From Ga0077527 sp050250695 (GTDB taxonomy: Bacteria > Pseudomonadota > Gammaproteobacteria > Burkholderiales > SG8-41), in the NCBI GenBank assembly GCA_050250695.1, contig JBFWOE010000001.1, positions 12,786 to 76,785 of the forward strand: a stretch of 64,000 nt of DNA. The letters run 5' to 3'. The notes under the pieces were generated by a model. It ran no database searches and was not told the DNA's origin. It worked only from the letters and a program-made list of their open reading frames with translations. A program made the translations under genes and the position numbers. The stretch's first letter is position 1. Every line of letters starts with the position of its first letter. This document shows, in pieces, positions 31,193-40,614 of this stretch.

Positions 31193-32093
31193 GGGCGAGC
31201 TCCAGTATCCGCATGACGAGGGCACTGAACGACAACCCGGCCTGGCGCGCCGCCATCGGCACCAGGCTGTGGCCGGTCATGCCGGGCGAAGTATTCATCT
31301 CAAGAAACTGCACGCTGCCATCCGGCCGGCGGATCAGGTCGGCGCGGCCCCAGCCCTCGCAACCCAGCGCCTGCGCACTGCGCATGACCATTTCGCGGAT
31401 ACGCCGCTCTTCGTCATCCGGCAACCCGCAGGGACAGAAATATTTCGTTTCGTCGCTGAAATACTTGTTCTGATAATCGTAATTGCCCTGAGGCGCCTCG
31501 ATGCGGATCAGCGGCAGCGCCTGTGTCCCGACAAAACCGCCGGTCAGTTCGTCGCCGGCGACGAATTCTTCCGCCATCACCATCGGATCATGGGTTGATG
31601 CCAGCGCGTAGGCCGCCTCCAGGCCGGAGACGGCCGTCACCTTGGTCAGACCGATGGTCGATCCCTCACGCACGGGTTTGATGATCAGGGGCAAACCGAG
31701 GCGTCCGGCAACGCCGGCCCAGTCGCTGCCGGCATCGACCAGTTCGCAGCGCGGCGTCGGGATCCCCGTTGCGGTCCACACCAGCTTGGTGCGCACCTTG
31801 TCCATCGCCAGTGCCGATGCCATGACACCGCTGCCGGTATAGGGAATCCCCAGCAATTCCAGCGCACCCTGAACAGTTCCGTCTTCGCCGTAACGCCCGT
31901 GCAGCGCGATGAACACGCGGTTGAATCCCTCGTGCTTGAGCTCGAAAATTTCCTTATCGGCAGGATCAAACGCATGCGCGTCGAGGCCGGCGGCGCACAG
32001 AACCTCGAGCACCTTGCCCCCACTCATCAGCGACACCTCGCGTTCGGCGCTGCGTCCGCCCATCAGGACCGCGATTTTCCCGAAACCGTTCAT
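31182..32093 (-). CDS. ddl: D-alanine-D-alanine ligase
   Basis: A 303-residue ATP-grasp enzyme making the D-Ala-D-Ala end of the peptidoglycan stem. KIAVLMGGRSAEREVSLMSG, GRYGEDGTVQGALELLGIPYTG and the C-terminal EMNTSPGMTGHSLVP (Mg/substrate) are diagnostic of DdlB. It sits between murB and ftsQ as in other proteobacteria, with an ATGA overlap to murB. Confidence 0.98.
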   Translation of the reverse strand: MNGFGKIAVLMGGRSAEREVSLMSGGKVLEVLCAAGLDAHAFDPADKEIFELKHEGFNRVFIALHGRYGEDGTVQGALELLGIPYTGSGVMASALAMDKVRTKLVWTATGIPTPRCELVDAGSDWAGVAGRLGLPLIIKPVREGSTIGLTKVTAVSGLEAAYALASTHDPMVMAEEFVAGDELTGGFVGTQALPLIRIEAPQGNYDYQNKYFSDETKYFCPCGLPDDEERRIREMVMRSAQALGCEGWGRADLIRRPDGSVQFLEMNTSPGMTGHSLVPMAARQAGLSFSALVMRILELAHVG

Positions 32094-33055
32094 GCCCGCT
32101 CTCCGACGATGCGCACTTCTCGCTCGAGATGAACGCCTGATTTCTGCTGCACGGTCTGCTGTACCAGTTCGATCAGGGACTCAATATCGGCCGCACTGGC
32201 ACCGCCGCTGTTGATGATGAAGTTGGCGTGTTTCGTCGAAATCGACGCGCCGCCGATCTGCCGGCCTTTCAGGCCGCAGGCCTCGATCAGCCGTGCCGCG
32301 TGGTCGCCCTGTGGATTGCGGAACACGGACCCGGCGTTGGGCATGCCCAGCGGCTGGGTCGCAATGCGCTTCGCCAGCAGTTCCTTGATGCGCGCACGCG
32401 ATTGCGTGCCGCTGCCACGCACCATCCGCAAGGTTGCAGCCACGAACCATTCCTCGCCGCCGCGCACGCCGCCTCCGGGCAAACTCGACAACTGGCGGCA
32501 GCGCGGCACGACGCTGCGATAGGCGATGTGATAGTGCTGCGGCGTGCGTAACCACAGGTTCCCCGCGCGGTCTATGGTTTCCACCTGTTCGACCAGATCC
32601 CAGGTTTCCCCGCCGTAGCAGCCGGCATTCATCGCCAGCGCCCCGCCGATGGTGCCGGGTATGCCGGCAAGAAATTCGGCGCCGGCAAATTCGTTGAGCG
32701 CCGCCGTGCGCGCCACTTTCGGGCAGGCCACCCCGGATTGCACCCTGATCGTGCCGCCGGACCTGTCGCTGCCCATGACCCGCAGTTCGCGCAGCGCCCA
32801 GTGCGTGAAAATCACCGTGCCCGCAAACCCGCCGTCGCGCACCAGCAGATTGCTGCCGAGGCCCGCGAACAGGACCGGCTCGCCGTCCGGCAAACCGCGC
32901 AGGAACAGCGCCATGTCTTCCAGATCGGCCGGTGCATAGGCACGGCGTGCAAGGCCGCCGGCCCGCCAGCTGACATGCCGCGCCATCGGCTCGTCGCGGC
33001 TAAGTTTTCCGCGCAGTCCGTGACCGGCTATCTGCACCTGTTCGCTCATGTTCAT
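32090..33055 (-). CDS. murB: UDP-N-acetylenolpyruvoylglucosamine reductase
   Basis: A 321-residue FAD enzyme reducing UDP-GlcNAc-enolpyruvate to UDP-MurNAc. GLGSNLLVRDGGFAGTVI and GIPGTIGGALAMNAGCYG bind FAD and substrate; NAGSVFRNP holds the catalytic Ser and the C-terminus has SxKHANFI. The ATG at 33055 has AGGG upstream and follows murC by 13 bases; the longer in-frame reading to 33238 overlaps murC and is rejected. Confidence 0.97.
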   Translation of the reverse strand: MNMSEQVQIAGHGLRGKLSRDEPMARHVSWRAGGLARRAYAPADLEDMALFLRGLPDGEPVLFAGLGSNLLVRDGGFAGTVIFTHWALRELRVMGSDRSGGTIRVQSGVACPKVARTAALNEFAGAEFLAGIPGTIGGALAMNAGCYGGETWDLVEQVETIDRAGNLWLRTPQHYHIAYRSVVPRCRQLSSLPGGGVRGGEEWFVAATLRMVRGSGTQSRARIKELLAKRIATQPLGMPNAGSVFRNPQGDHAARLIEACGLKGRQIGGASISTKHANFIINSGGASAADIESLIELVQQTVQQKSGVHLEREVRIVGERA

Positions 33056-33068
33056 GTCAGCCCTGCGC

Positions 33069-34466
33069 TCATGCGCCGCCCTGCACCAGCCTACCGGCGA
33101 CGCTGCCGATCGAGCCCGCCCCCATCGCCAGCACGACATCACCGTCGCGAACCGTGCCGCAGATGCACTGGGGCAGGTCGGCCACCTGTTCGACAAACAC
33201 CGGCTCCACCTTGCCCAGCACGCGCACCGCCCGCGCAAGCGCCCGGCCGTCCGCCGCGACGATCGGCGCCTCCCCCGCGGGATAAACCTCGGTCAGCAGC
33301 AGGGCGTCGACGGTGGACAGCACGCGCGCGAAATCCTCGAAGCAATCGCGGGTCCGCGTATAACGGTGCGGCTGGAATGCCAGCACCAGGCGCCGCCCGG
33401 GAAATGCGCCTCGCGCCGCGGCGATCGTCGCCGCCATTTCCACCGGATGGTGTCCGTAATCGTCGATCAGGTCGTAAGCGCCGCCGCCGGGGAGCGGTAT
33501 CGCGCCATGCCGCTGGAAACGCCGCCCCACGCCCTTGAATTCCGCCAGCGCCTTGACGATCTTTTCGTCGGCAACGCCGACTTCCATGCCGACCGCGATT
33601 GCCGCCAGCGCGTTCTGCACGTTGTGGATTCCCGGAAGATTGAGCGCAATGTCCAGATCCGGCAGCCGTTTGCCGTTCTTGCGCTGCACGCGAAACCGCA
33701 TCCGCCCCGCGTCCGCTACGACCGCACTGGCGCGGATCTGCGAGCCCTCGCCTATGCCGTAGGTGACCATGGTCCGGGTCAGGCGCGGCATGATCGCACG
33801 CACGTTGGCATCGTCGTTGCACAGCACCACCACGCCGTAGAACGGCAGACGCTCGATGAAATCGACAAAAGCCTGCTTCAGCCTGTCCATCGAATGGTCG
33901 TAGGTTTCCATGTGATCGGCATCGATGTTGGTGACTACGGAAATCACCGGCTGCAGATGCAGGAAAGACGTATCCGACTCATCGGCCTCGGCGACAATGA
34001 ACTCGCCGGCACCGAGACGGGCATGCGCACCGGCGCTCTCCAGGCGGCCGCCGATGACGAACGTGGGATCCAGCCCTCCCTCGGCCAGCACGCTTGCGGC
34101 GAGGCTGGTGGTGGTGGTCTTGCCATGGGTGCCCGCCACCGCGATGCCCTGCTTCAGCCGCATCAGTTCAGCCAGCATCAGCGCGCGCGGCACCACCGGC
34201 ACTTGGCGGGCACGCGCGGCGAGAACCTCCGGGTTATCGGCCCGGACCGCGCTGGAAGTCACCACGACGTCTGCGGCGCTCACATGTTCCGCTGCGTGTC
34301 CCACAAAAACCTGCGCGCCGAGTCCGGCAAGGCGGCGCGTCGCATTGCTTTCGCTCAGGTCGGAGCCGCTGACCACGTAACCCAGGTTGAGCAGCACCTC
34401 GGCGATGCCGCTCATGCCGGCGCCGCCGATGCCCACGAAATGCACCTGTCTGACCTTGTGCCTCAT
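33069..34466 (-). CDS. murC: UDP-N-acetylmuramate-L-alanine ligase
   Basis: A 465-residue Mur ligase adding L-Ala to UDP-MurNAc. VHFVGIGGAGMSGIAEVL is the N-terminal Rossmann motif, AVAGTHGKTTTTSL the ATP site, and DDYGHHPVEM and FQPHRYTRT the C-terminal signatures. The ATG at 34466 overlaps the murG stop as ATGA, which fixes the start. Confidence 0.98.
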   Translation of the reverse strand: MRHKVRQVHFVGIGGAGMSGIAEVLLNLGYVVSGSDLSESNATRRLAGLGAQVFVGHAAEHVSAADVVVTSSAVRADNPEVLAARARQVPVVPRALMLAELMRLKQGIAVAGTHGKTTTTSLAASVLAEGGLDPTFVIGGRLESAGAHARLGAGEFIVAEADESDTSFLHLQPVISVVTNIDADHMETYDHSMDRLKQAFVDFIERLPFYGVVVLCNDDANVRAIMPRLTRTMVTYGIGEGSQIRASAVVADAGRMRFRVQRKNGKRLPDLDIALNLPGIHNVQNALAAIAVGMEVGVADEKIVKALAEFKGVGRRFQRHGAIPLPGGGAYDLIDDYGHHPVEMAATIAAARGAFPGRRLVLAFQPHRYTRTRDCFEDFARVLSTVDALLLTEVYPAGEAPIVAADGRALARAVRVLGKVEPVFVEQVADLPQCICGTVRDGDVVLAMGAGSIGSVAGRLVQGGA

Positions 34467-35536
34467 GCAGGTACCAGCTCCGCGCACATTGCGGCGACCT
34501 TCTGCGCCGCATCGGGTTTGCCCAGAGCACGCGCGGCTCGCGCCATCTCCACCAGTTTCGCGCGCGTCAAGCCGCGCAGCATTGCCGCCAGCGATTGCGG
34601 CGACATTTCGGTCTGCGGCATCAGCAGTGCAGCGCCGCGGTCGGCGAGATAACTCGCGTTGCGTGTCTGGTGATCGTCCACCGCATGCGGAAACGGAACC
34701 AGGATGCTGCCGACGCCGGCCACCGCGAGCTCGGTGACGGTGGTCGCGCCCGCCCGCGAAATGATCAGGTCGGCCTCGCCGTAACGGCTGGCCATGTCAT
34801 CAATGAACGCCAGCACCTCGGCATCGACGCCGAGTTCGCGGTAGGTGCGACGCAGCGCGTCCACGTGGACGGCGCCGGCCTGGTGAGCGACAAGCGGTCG
34901 CTCCGCGACCGCGAGCAATGCCAGCGCCTGTGGCACGATTTCGTTCAGGGCCCTGGCGCCGAGACTGCCGCCGACGATGAATACGCGCAACGGTCCGCTG
35001 CGGCCGGCAAAACGCGCCTCCGGCGGGGCGAGCCTGACGATATCTTCGCGCACCGGATTGCCCGACCAGATCACGTCGACCCGTCCGCTGAAGGCATCGG
35101 GAAACGCAGCAAGCACGCGATCCGCGACCCCCGCAAGCACGCGGTTGGCCATCCCGGGCACGGCATTCTGTTCATGGATGACCAGCGGTTTGCCGAGCAA
35201 CGCTGCCATCATGCCACCGGGAAACGCCGCATAACCGCCCATGCCGAGCACCACGTCGGGCCGGTGGCGGAATATCGCCCGCGCGCTCTGCCAGAAAGCG
35301 ACCAGCAGCGCCGCGGGCAGAACCAGCTTGCGCAACCAGCCCTTGCCGCGCACCCCGCCGAAACGGATCCAAACGGCCGGATAGCCGCGTGCAGGCACAA
35401 GTCGCTCCTCCATGCCGCCGCGTGCGCCGAGCCAGACCACGTTCCAGCCGCGGTCGCGCAGCACGTCGGCAACAGCCAGGCCCGGAAAAATATGCCCGCC
35501 GGTTCCGCCGGCCATGACGAGCAGGGTGCGCGTCAT
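34463..35536 (-). CDS. murG: UDP-GlcNAc:lipid I GlcNAc transferase MurG
   Basis: A 357-residue peripheral membrane GT-B glycosyltransferase converting lipid I to lipid II. GGTGGHIFPGLAVA and GGSLGARALNE are the two glycine-rich loops, and SRAGATTVTELA the UDP-GlcNAc site. The ATG at 35536 overlaps the ftsW stop (ATGA). Confidence 0.98.
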   Translation of the reverse strand: MTRTLLVMAGGTGGHIFPGLAVADVLRDRGWNVVWLGARGGMEERLVPARGYPAVWIRFGGVRGKGWLRKLVLPAALLVAFWQSARAIFRHRPDVVLGMGGYAAFPGGMMAALLGKPLVIHEQNAVPGMANRVLAGVADRVLAAFPDAFSGRVDVIWSGNPVREDIVRLAPPEARFAGRSGPLRVFIVGGSLGARALNEIVPQALALLAVAERPLVAHQAGAVHVDALRRTYRELGVDAEVLAFIDDMASRYGEADLIISRAGATTVTELAVAGVGSILVPFPHAVDDHQTRNASYLADRGAALLMPQTEMSPQSLAAMLRGLTRAKLVEMARAARALGKPDAAQKVAAMCAELVPA

Positions 35537-36699
35537 ACCGTAAACCCCCGCGCCAGCTGCCGGTTTTCCCAATCGACCCGCAGCAATATTGCCAGCGCGC
35601 AGCAGGTCACCAGGATCGCGCTGCCGCCAAACGACAGCAGCGGGAGCGTCAGTCCCTTGGTCGGCAATATGCCCATGTTGACGCCCATGTTGATGATGGC
35701 CTGCACGCCGATCCACAGCCCGATGCCCTGCGCCACCAGCGCGGCATAGGGTCGCTCGAGGTCAGCGGCGCGGCGGCCGATGGCAAAGGCGCGCCAGACG
35801 ATCCACCCGAACAGCATCACCAGCGCAAGCACGCCGGCGAAACCGAGTTCCTCCGCTATCACCGCCAGCAGGAAATCGGTATGCGCCTCGGGCAGGTAAA
35901 ACAGTTTTTCGACGCTGGCGCCCAGTCCCACGCCAAACCACTCGCCGCGACCGAAGGCGATAAGCGCATGCGACAGCTGGTAACCCTTGCCGTACGGATC
36001 AGCCCACGGATCCATGAAACCGATCACCCGCTGCATGCGGTACGGGCTGGTCCAGATCAGCAGCAGGAACCCGGCAAGCAGCATCACGATCAGTCCGGCA
36101 AACAGCCGCCAGTTCATGCCGCCGAGAAACAGCAGGCTCATCGCGATGACGGTAATCACCGCAAACGCGCCGAAGTCGGGTTCCAGCAGCAGCAATGCGC
36201 CGGTCAGCAGCATCACGCCGAACATCGGCAGGAACCCCTTGCGCAGGCTGTTCATGAACACCGCCTTGCGCACGGTGTAGTCGGCGGCATACAGCACGGC
36301 GCACAGTTTCATCAGTTCCGAGGGCTGCAGATTGACCACGTAAAGCGACAGCCAGCGCCGGCTGCCGTTGACTTCACGACCGATGCCGGGAATCAGCACC
36401 AGCACCAGCAGCACCAGCCCGCCCATGAACAGGAAAGGCGCGGCCTGCTGCCAAAGGCGCAGCGGCACCTGGAACACCATCGCCGCGGCAAACAGGCTGA
36501 CCAGGATGAACATGCCGTGACGCAGCAGGTAATGCGCCGCGTTGCTGCCGGTGCTGCGGCTCGCCTCGGCGATGGCAATCGAAGCCGAATACACCATCAC
36601 CAGGCCAAACGACAGCAGCAGCACGGTGACCCAGATCAGCGCGCGGTCGTACTCCGCTACAGCAACGCCCTGCCCGGCGGTGGCGAAATACCGGTTCAT
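35533..36699 (-). CDS. ftsW: Septal peptidoglycan polymerase FtsW
   Basis: A 388-residue SEDS-family glycosyltransferase working with FtsI at the septum, with about ten membrane helices. GREVNGSRRWLSL, the KLCAVLYAADY segment, LEPDFGA and the AHTDFLLAVIAEELGF block with catalytic Asp region and INMGVNMGILPTKGLTLPL are SEDS hallmarks. Coupled by ATGA overlaps to murD and murG. Confidence 0.97.
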   Translation of the reverse strand: MNRYFATAGQGVAVAEYDRALIWVTVLLLSFGLVMVYSASIAIAEASRSTGSNAAHYLLRHGMFILVSLFAAAMVFQVPLRLWQQAAPFLFMGGLVLLVLVLIPGIGREVNGSRRWLSLYVVNLQPSELMKLCAVLYAADYTVRKAVFMNSLRKGFLPMFGVMLLTGALLLLEPDFGAFAVITVIAMSLLFLGGMNWRLFAGLIVMLLAGFLLLIWTSPYRMQRVIGFMDPWADPYGKGYQLSHALIAFGRGEWFGVGLGASVEKLFYLPEAHTDFLLAVIAEELGFAGVLALVMLFGWIVWRAFAIGRRAADLERPYAALVAQGIGLWIGVQAIINMGVNMGILPTKGLTLPLLSFGGSAILVTCCALAILLRVDWENRQLARGFTV

Positions 36700-38072
36700 G
36701 CCTGCCTCCGCTCGAGGGCCTCGACCGCCGCAGCAAACACTTCGGCGCGATGGATGTAGCTGCGGTACATGTCGTAGCTCGCGCAGGCCGGCGAGAGCAG
36801 CACCGCATCGCCCTCATCAGCGGCAGTGAAGGCCATTTCGACCGCTTCAGCCATGTCGGCGGCGCGCAGCAGCATTGCAGCGCCGCCGATCGCCTGGGCA
36901 ATTTTTCCGGCGTCGCGTCCGATCAGCACCACTGCCCGCGCCTTGTTCCTGACGGCGGCGGCGAGCGGCGCAAAATCCTGCCCCTTGCCATCACCCCCAG
37001 CGATCAGCACGACATGGCTGCGCATGCCGTTCAATGCCGCGACCGTGGCGCCGACGTTGGTCCCCTTGGAATCGTCGATGAACTCTATATTATTGATTTT
37101 ATTTTTTATTTTTGAGCGATGCGGCAAGCCGTCAAACGTCTTCCAGCCGCTGGCAATGGCGCTGTCGGAAACCCCCAGCACGCGGCACAACGCACCTGCG
37201 GCCAACGCATTCGCTGCGTTATGCAAACCCCTGACCTTCAGGTCGCCCGTTGCAGCCAGCACCACCGCGCCGCGCACCAGCTTCGCGCCATCGCCGATGC
37301 CCCAGTCTTCCGCTGTGCGCGGCACATCGAGGCCGAAGCTCACCACGCTCCGGGCGGGCAGACGCATACCCGCACTCCAGCGGTCTTCACGGTTGATCAC
37401 CTGCACGCCGTTGCCGGCGAAGATGCGGCTCTTGGCAGCCGCGTAATCGGACAGACCTTGATAGCGGTCGAGGTGGTCCTCGGTCACGTTGAGCACCGTC
37501 GCCGCCCTTGGCTGCAGCGTGATCGTGCTCTCCAGCTGAAAGCTCGACAATTCAAGCACCACCGCGCCAGGCATCGCAGCGCCGTTTTCGATTTCCGTCC
37601 ATGCATCCAGCACCGGCAGACCAATGTTGCCTGCGACCAGCGGCGACAGTCCGGCCGCAGTGCAGATCGCGCCGGCCATCGCCGTCACCGTGCTTTTGCC
37701 GTTCGACCCGGTGATCGCTAGCACCGGCGGCGCATCGTCGCGCACGGCGATCGCACGCGCAAACAACTCGATGTCGCCCACCACCGGAACACCGCGCGTC
37801 GCGGCCTGTGCAACCGCGCCGCTGCGCCGGTCGACACCGGGACTTACCGCCACGATGTCGGCATCGGCGATCTCGCTGTCGGGCGAGACGCCCAGAGCCA
37901 GCGGCACATCCGGCAATTCGCGCTGCATTACGTCCGCGCACGGCGGCACCGTCCGGGTGTCCGTAGCACGCACGCGGGCACCGTGGCGATGCGCCCACCG
38001 CGCCATCGACAACCCGGAATCGCCGAGTCCGACGACCACAACGCGTGCGCCCCTGAGACCGCGCATCAGCAT
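36696..38072 (-). CDS. murD: UDP-MurNAc-L-Ala-D-Glu ligase
   Basis: A 458-residue Mur ligase adding D-Glu. VVVVGLGDSGLSMARW is the N-terminal Rossmann loop, AITGSNGKSTVTAM the P-loop, and FDGLPHR, DDSKGTNVGAT and AGGDGKGQDF the conserved central and C-terminal motifs. The ATG at 38072 with AAAGGA 5 bases upstream is chosen; an in-frame ATG at 38156 would add an arginine-rich extension. Odd: codons for SKIKNKINNI, between LPHR and DDSK, are almost pure A/T (37089-37118) although length matches other MurD proteins. Confidence 0.97.
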   Translation of the reverse strand: MLMRGLRGARVVVVGLGDSGLSMARWAHRHGARVRATDTRTVPPCADVMQRELPDVPLALGVSPDSEIADADIVAVSPGVDRRSGAVAQAATRGVPVVGDIELFARAIAVRDDAPPVLAITGSNGKSTVTAMAGAICTAAGLSPLVAGNIGLPVLDAWTEIENGAAMPGAVVLELSSFQLESTITLQPRAATVLNVTEDHLDRYQGLSDYAAAKSRIFAGNGVQVINREDRWSAGMRLPARSVVSFGLDVPRTAEDWGIGDGAKLVRGAVVLAATGDLKVRGLHNAANALAAGALCRVLGVSDSAIASGWKTFDGLPHRSKIKNKINNIEFIDDSKGTNVGATVAALNGMRSHVVLIAGGDGKGQDFAPLAAAVRNKARAVVLIGRDAGKIAQAIGGAAMLLRAADMAEAVEMAFTAADEGDAVLLSPACASYDMYRSYIHRAEVFAAAVEALERRQA

Positions 38073-38157
38073 CGTTCCTTTCGCGGCGCGGCGCGGCCTT
38101 TGCGCCCGGCAATGCCTGCGCCGACCGGGTGAATGTGTGCGCAGTTCGATCCGCATC

Positions 38158-39243
38158 TCATCGCAGCTTCAATGTCGAAAGCCCCACAAGCACCAGCATC
38201 ATCGTGATGATCCAGAAACGGACGACAACCTGGTTTTCTTTCCAGCCCTTCAGCTCGTAATGGTGGTGCAGCGGCGCCATTCGGAATATCCGTTTGCCGG
38301 TGAGCTTGAACGACGCCACCTGCAGCATCACCGACAGGGTTTCGACCACGAACACGCCGCCCATGATGAACAGCACGATTTCCTGTCGTACGATCACCGC
38401 GATCGTGCCCAGCGCCGCACCCAGCGCCAGCGCACCGACATCGCCCATGAATACCTCCGCGGGATAGGCGTTGAACCACAGGAACGCCAGTCCGGCGCCG
38501 GCAATGGCACCGCAGATCACCGTCAGTTCGCCTGCGCCGGGTATGTACGGAAATGCCAGGTACTTGGCAAAAACCGCGTTGCCGGCAACGTAGGCAAAGA
38601 TGCCCAGCGCACTGCCGATCATCACCGTGGGCATGATCGCCAGTCCGTCAAGGCCGTCGGTCAGGTTGACGGCATTGCTGGTTCCGACGATGACGAAATA
38701 GGTCATGACGATGAAGCCGACCGCGCCCAGCGGATAGGCGATCTGCTTGAAGAACGGCACGATGAACGCGGTCTGCGCCGGCAGGTTGGTCGAATACGCG
38801 ATGAATATCGCCGCGGCGAGTCCGATCACCGACTGCCAGAACAGCTTGGCCCTGGCCGAGAGGCCTTTCGGATTGCGGTGGACAACTTTCCTGTAATCGT
38901 CGACCCAGCCGACCGCGCCGAAACCCACGGTCACGCCGAGCACGATCCACACGAACCGGTTCTGCAGGTCGGCCCACAGCAAGGTGGTGATGATGATGGC
39001 GACCAGGATCAGCGCGCCGCCCATGGTCGGCGTTCCGGCCTTGACCAGATGGGTCTGCGGCCCGTCATCGCGAACAGACTGTCCGATCTTGTACGCGGTG
39101 AGCTTGCGGATCAACGTCGGGCCGATGACGAATGAAATGATCAGCGCCGTCAGGCAGGCCAACACCGCGCGCAGCGTCAGGTAGCTGAACACATTGAATG
39201 CCCGCGCGTACTGTTCCAGCCATTGCGCCAGGATCAGCAGCAT
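38158..39243 (-). CDS. mraY: Phospho-MurNAc-pentapeptide translocase MraY
   Basis: A 361-residue polytopic enzyme making lipid I from UDP-MurNAc-pentapeptide and undecaprenyl phosphate. GTPTMGGALI, the cytoplasmic VDDYRK catalytic Asp pair, NAVNLTDGLDGLA and PLHHHYELKGWKE are all intact. It starts 3 bases after murF; an 85-base gap, unusual for this cluster, separates it from murD. Confidence 0.98.
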   Translation of the reverse strand: MLLILAQWLEQYARAFNVFSYLTLRAVLACLTALIISFVIGPTLIRKLTAYKIGQSVRDDGPQTHLVKAGTPTMGGALILVAIIITTLLWADLQNRFVWIVLGVTVGFGAVGWVDDYRKVVHRNPKGLSARAKLFWQSVIGLAAAIFIAYSTNLPAQTAFIVPFFKQIAYPLGAVGFIVMTYFVIVGTSNAVNLTDGLDGLAIMPTVMIGSALGIFAYVAGNAVFAKYLAFPYIPGAGELTVICGAIAGAGLAFLWFNAYPAEVFMGDVGALALGAALGTIAVIVRQEIVLFIMGGVFVVETLSVMLQVASFKLTGKRIFRMAPLHHHYELKGWKENQVVVRFWIITMMLVLVGLSTLKLR

Positions 39244-39246
39244 CGC

Positions 39247-40614
39247 CTAACCTCCCGTCGCCGTGGATTCGAAACCGCGCACGACGCGCTCCATCTGCAT
39301 GAAACGCGACCCCTTAACCAGCAACGTCACCTGCGGCCCCAGTGCACCCTCGATATCCGCCAGCAGGTCCTCGATCCGCGGGTAATGGCGCGCCCCGGCA
39401 CCGAAGGCACGCGCCGCAAGCGCAGCCTGCTCGCCCAGCGTGAACAGACCATCAACCCCGGCGGCGCGTGCATAGGCGCCGACCTCCTGGTGAAATGCCG
39501 CCCCCTGTTCGCCGACTTCACCCATGTCGCCCAGCACCATCAGCCTGCGTCCCGGCGCACGTGCCAGCACGTCGATGGCGGCACGCACCGAGTCGGGGTT
39601 GGCGTTGTAGGTATCGTCGATCAGCGTCGCCCCCTTCAGTCCGGTTTTGACCTGCAGCCTGCTCTTGACCGCGGCGAAGCAGCCGAGCGCGCGGGCGCAG
39701 GCCCCCAGGGTGGCGCCGGCGGCGGTCGCCGCAGCGATCGCTGCGAGCGCGTTGCGAACGTTGTGCTCGCCAGGCAGCGGCAGATCGAATTCAACGGCGC
39801 CCCCGGGCACGGCCACGGCGATGTGCGAGGTAGCAGCGCCCAGGCTGCAGCGCGCATGAACCTGCGCAGCATCGTCCAGGCCGAAGTCGCGCACCGCACG
39901 GGTTCCCGCTGCTGCACGCCACACGCCGGCATGGTCGTCGTCGGCACAGAACACGGCAACACCCGATTGCGGCAATGCCCGCACCAGGCTCGCATGCTCT
40001 TCGGCCACATCCGCGACCGAACGCATGAATTCCTGGTGCTCGCGCTGGGCATTGTTGATCACCGCGATGGTCGGTGCGGCAATCCGCGCAAGCTGCGCGG
40101 TTTCGCCGGGATGGTTCATGCCGACCTCGACCACGCAGACCCGGTGCGCGGAACGCAGGGCCAGCAGGGTCAGCGGCAGACCGATATGGTTGTTGAGGTT
40201 GCCGCGGGTGGCATGGACGGCGGCATCGCCGAAATGCGCACGCAGGCAGGCGGCGATCATTTCCTTGACCGTGGTCTTGCCGTTGGAGCCCGCCACCGCA
40301 ATCAGCGGAATATCGAAGCGGGTCCGCCAGTGTGCGGCCAGAGCACCGAGCGCAACGGTAGTGTCGTCGACCGCGGCATGCGGCACGTGGTCCAGTTCGG
40401 GTCCGACATGCGCCCGGTCGACCAGCGCGGCAACCGCGCCGGCGGCAACCGCGCTCTCTATGAAGCGGTGACCGTCGAAACGTTCTCCCCTCAGCGCGAC
40501 AAACAGGTCGCCGCGGCTGACCGCGCGGCTGTCCGTGCAGACCCTTTCAAAACCGATGTCGGCGCTGCGCAATTCACCGTTGATCGCAATCGCTGCCTGG
40601 GCCAGAGTCATCAC
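39247..40614 (-). CDS. murF: UDP-MurNAc-tripeptide-D-Ala-D-Ala ligase
   Basis: A 455-residue Mur ligase finishing the pentapeptide. DSRAVSRGDLFVALRGERFDGH is the N-terminal substrate domain, AVAGSNGKTTVKEMI the P-loop, and LIDDTYNANPDSV and LGDMGEVG the downstream motifs. Its ATG overlaps the murE stop. Confidence 0.98.
   Translation of the reverse strand: MMTLAQAAIAINGELRSADIGFERVCTDSRAVSRGDLFVALRGERFDGHRFIESAVAAGAVAALVDRAHVGPELDHVPHAAVDDTTVALGALAAHWRTRFDIPLIAVAGSNGKTTVKEMIAACLRAHFGDAAVHATRGNLNNHIGLPLTLLALRSAHRVCVVEVGMNHPGETAQLARIAAPTIAVINNAQREHQEFMRSVADVAEEHASLVRALPQSGVAVFCADDDHAGVWRAAAGTRAVRDFGLDDAAQVHARCSLGAATSHIAVAVPGGAVEFDLPLPGEHNVRNALAAIAAATAAGATLGACARALGCFAAVKSRLQVKTGLKGATLIDDTYNANPDSVRAAIDVLARAPGRRLMVLGDMGEVGEQGAAFHQEVGAYARAAGVDGLFTLGEQAALAARAFGAGARHYPRIEDLLADIEGALGPQVTLLVKGSRFMQMERVVRGFESTATGG

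Noticed and set aside
33056..33238. N-terminal extension of murB upstream of 33055
   Set aside because: Overlaps the murC coding end; the ATG at 33055 has a ribosome-binding site and gives a normal MurB.
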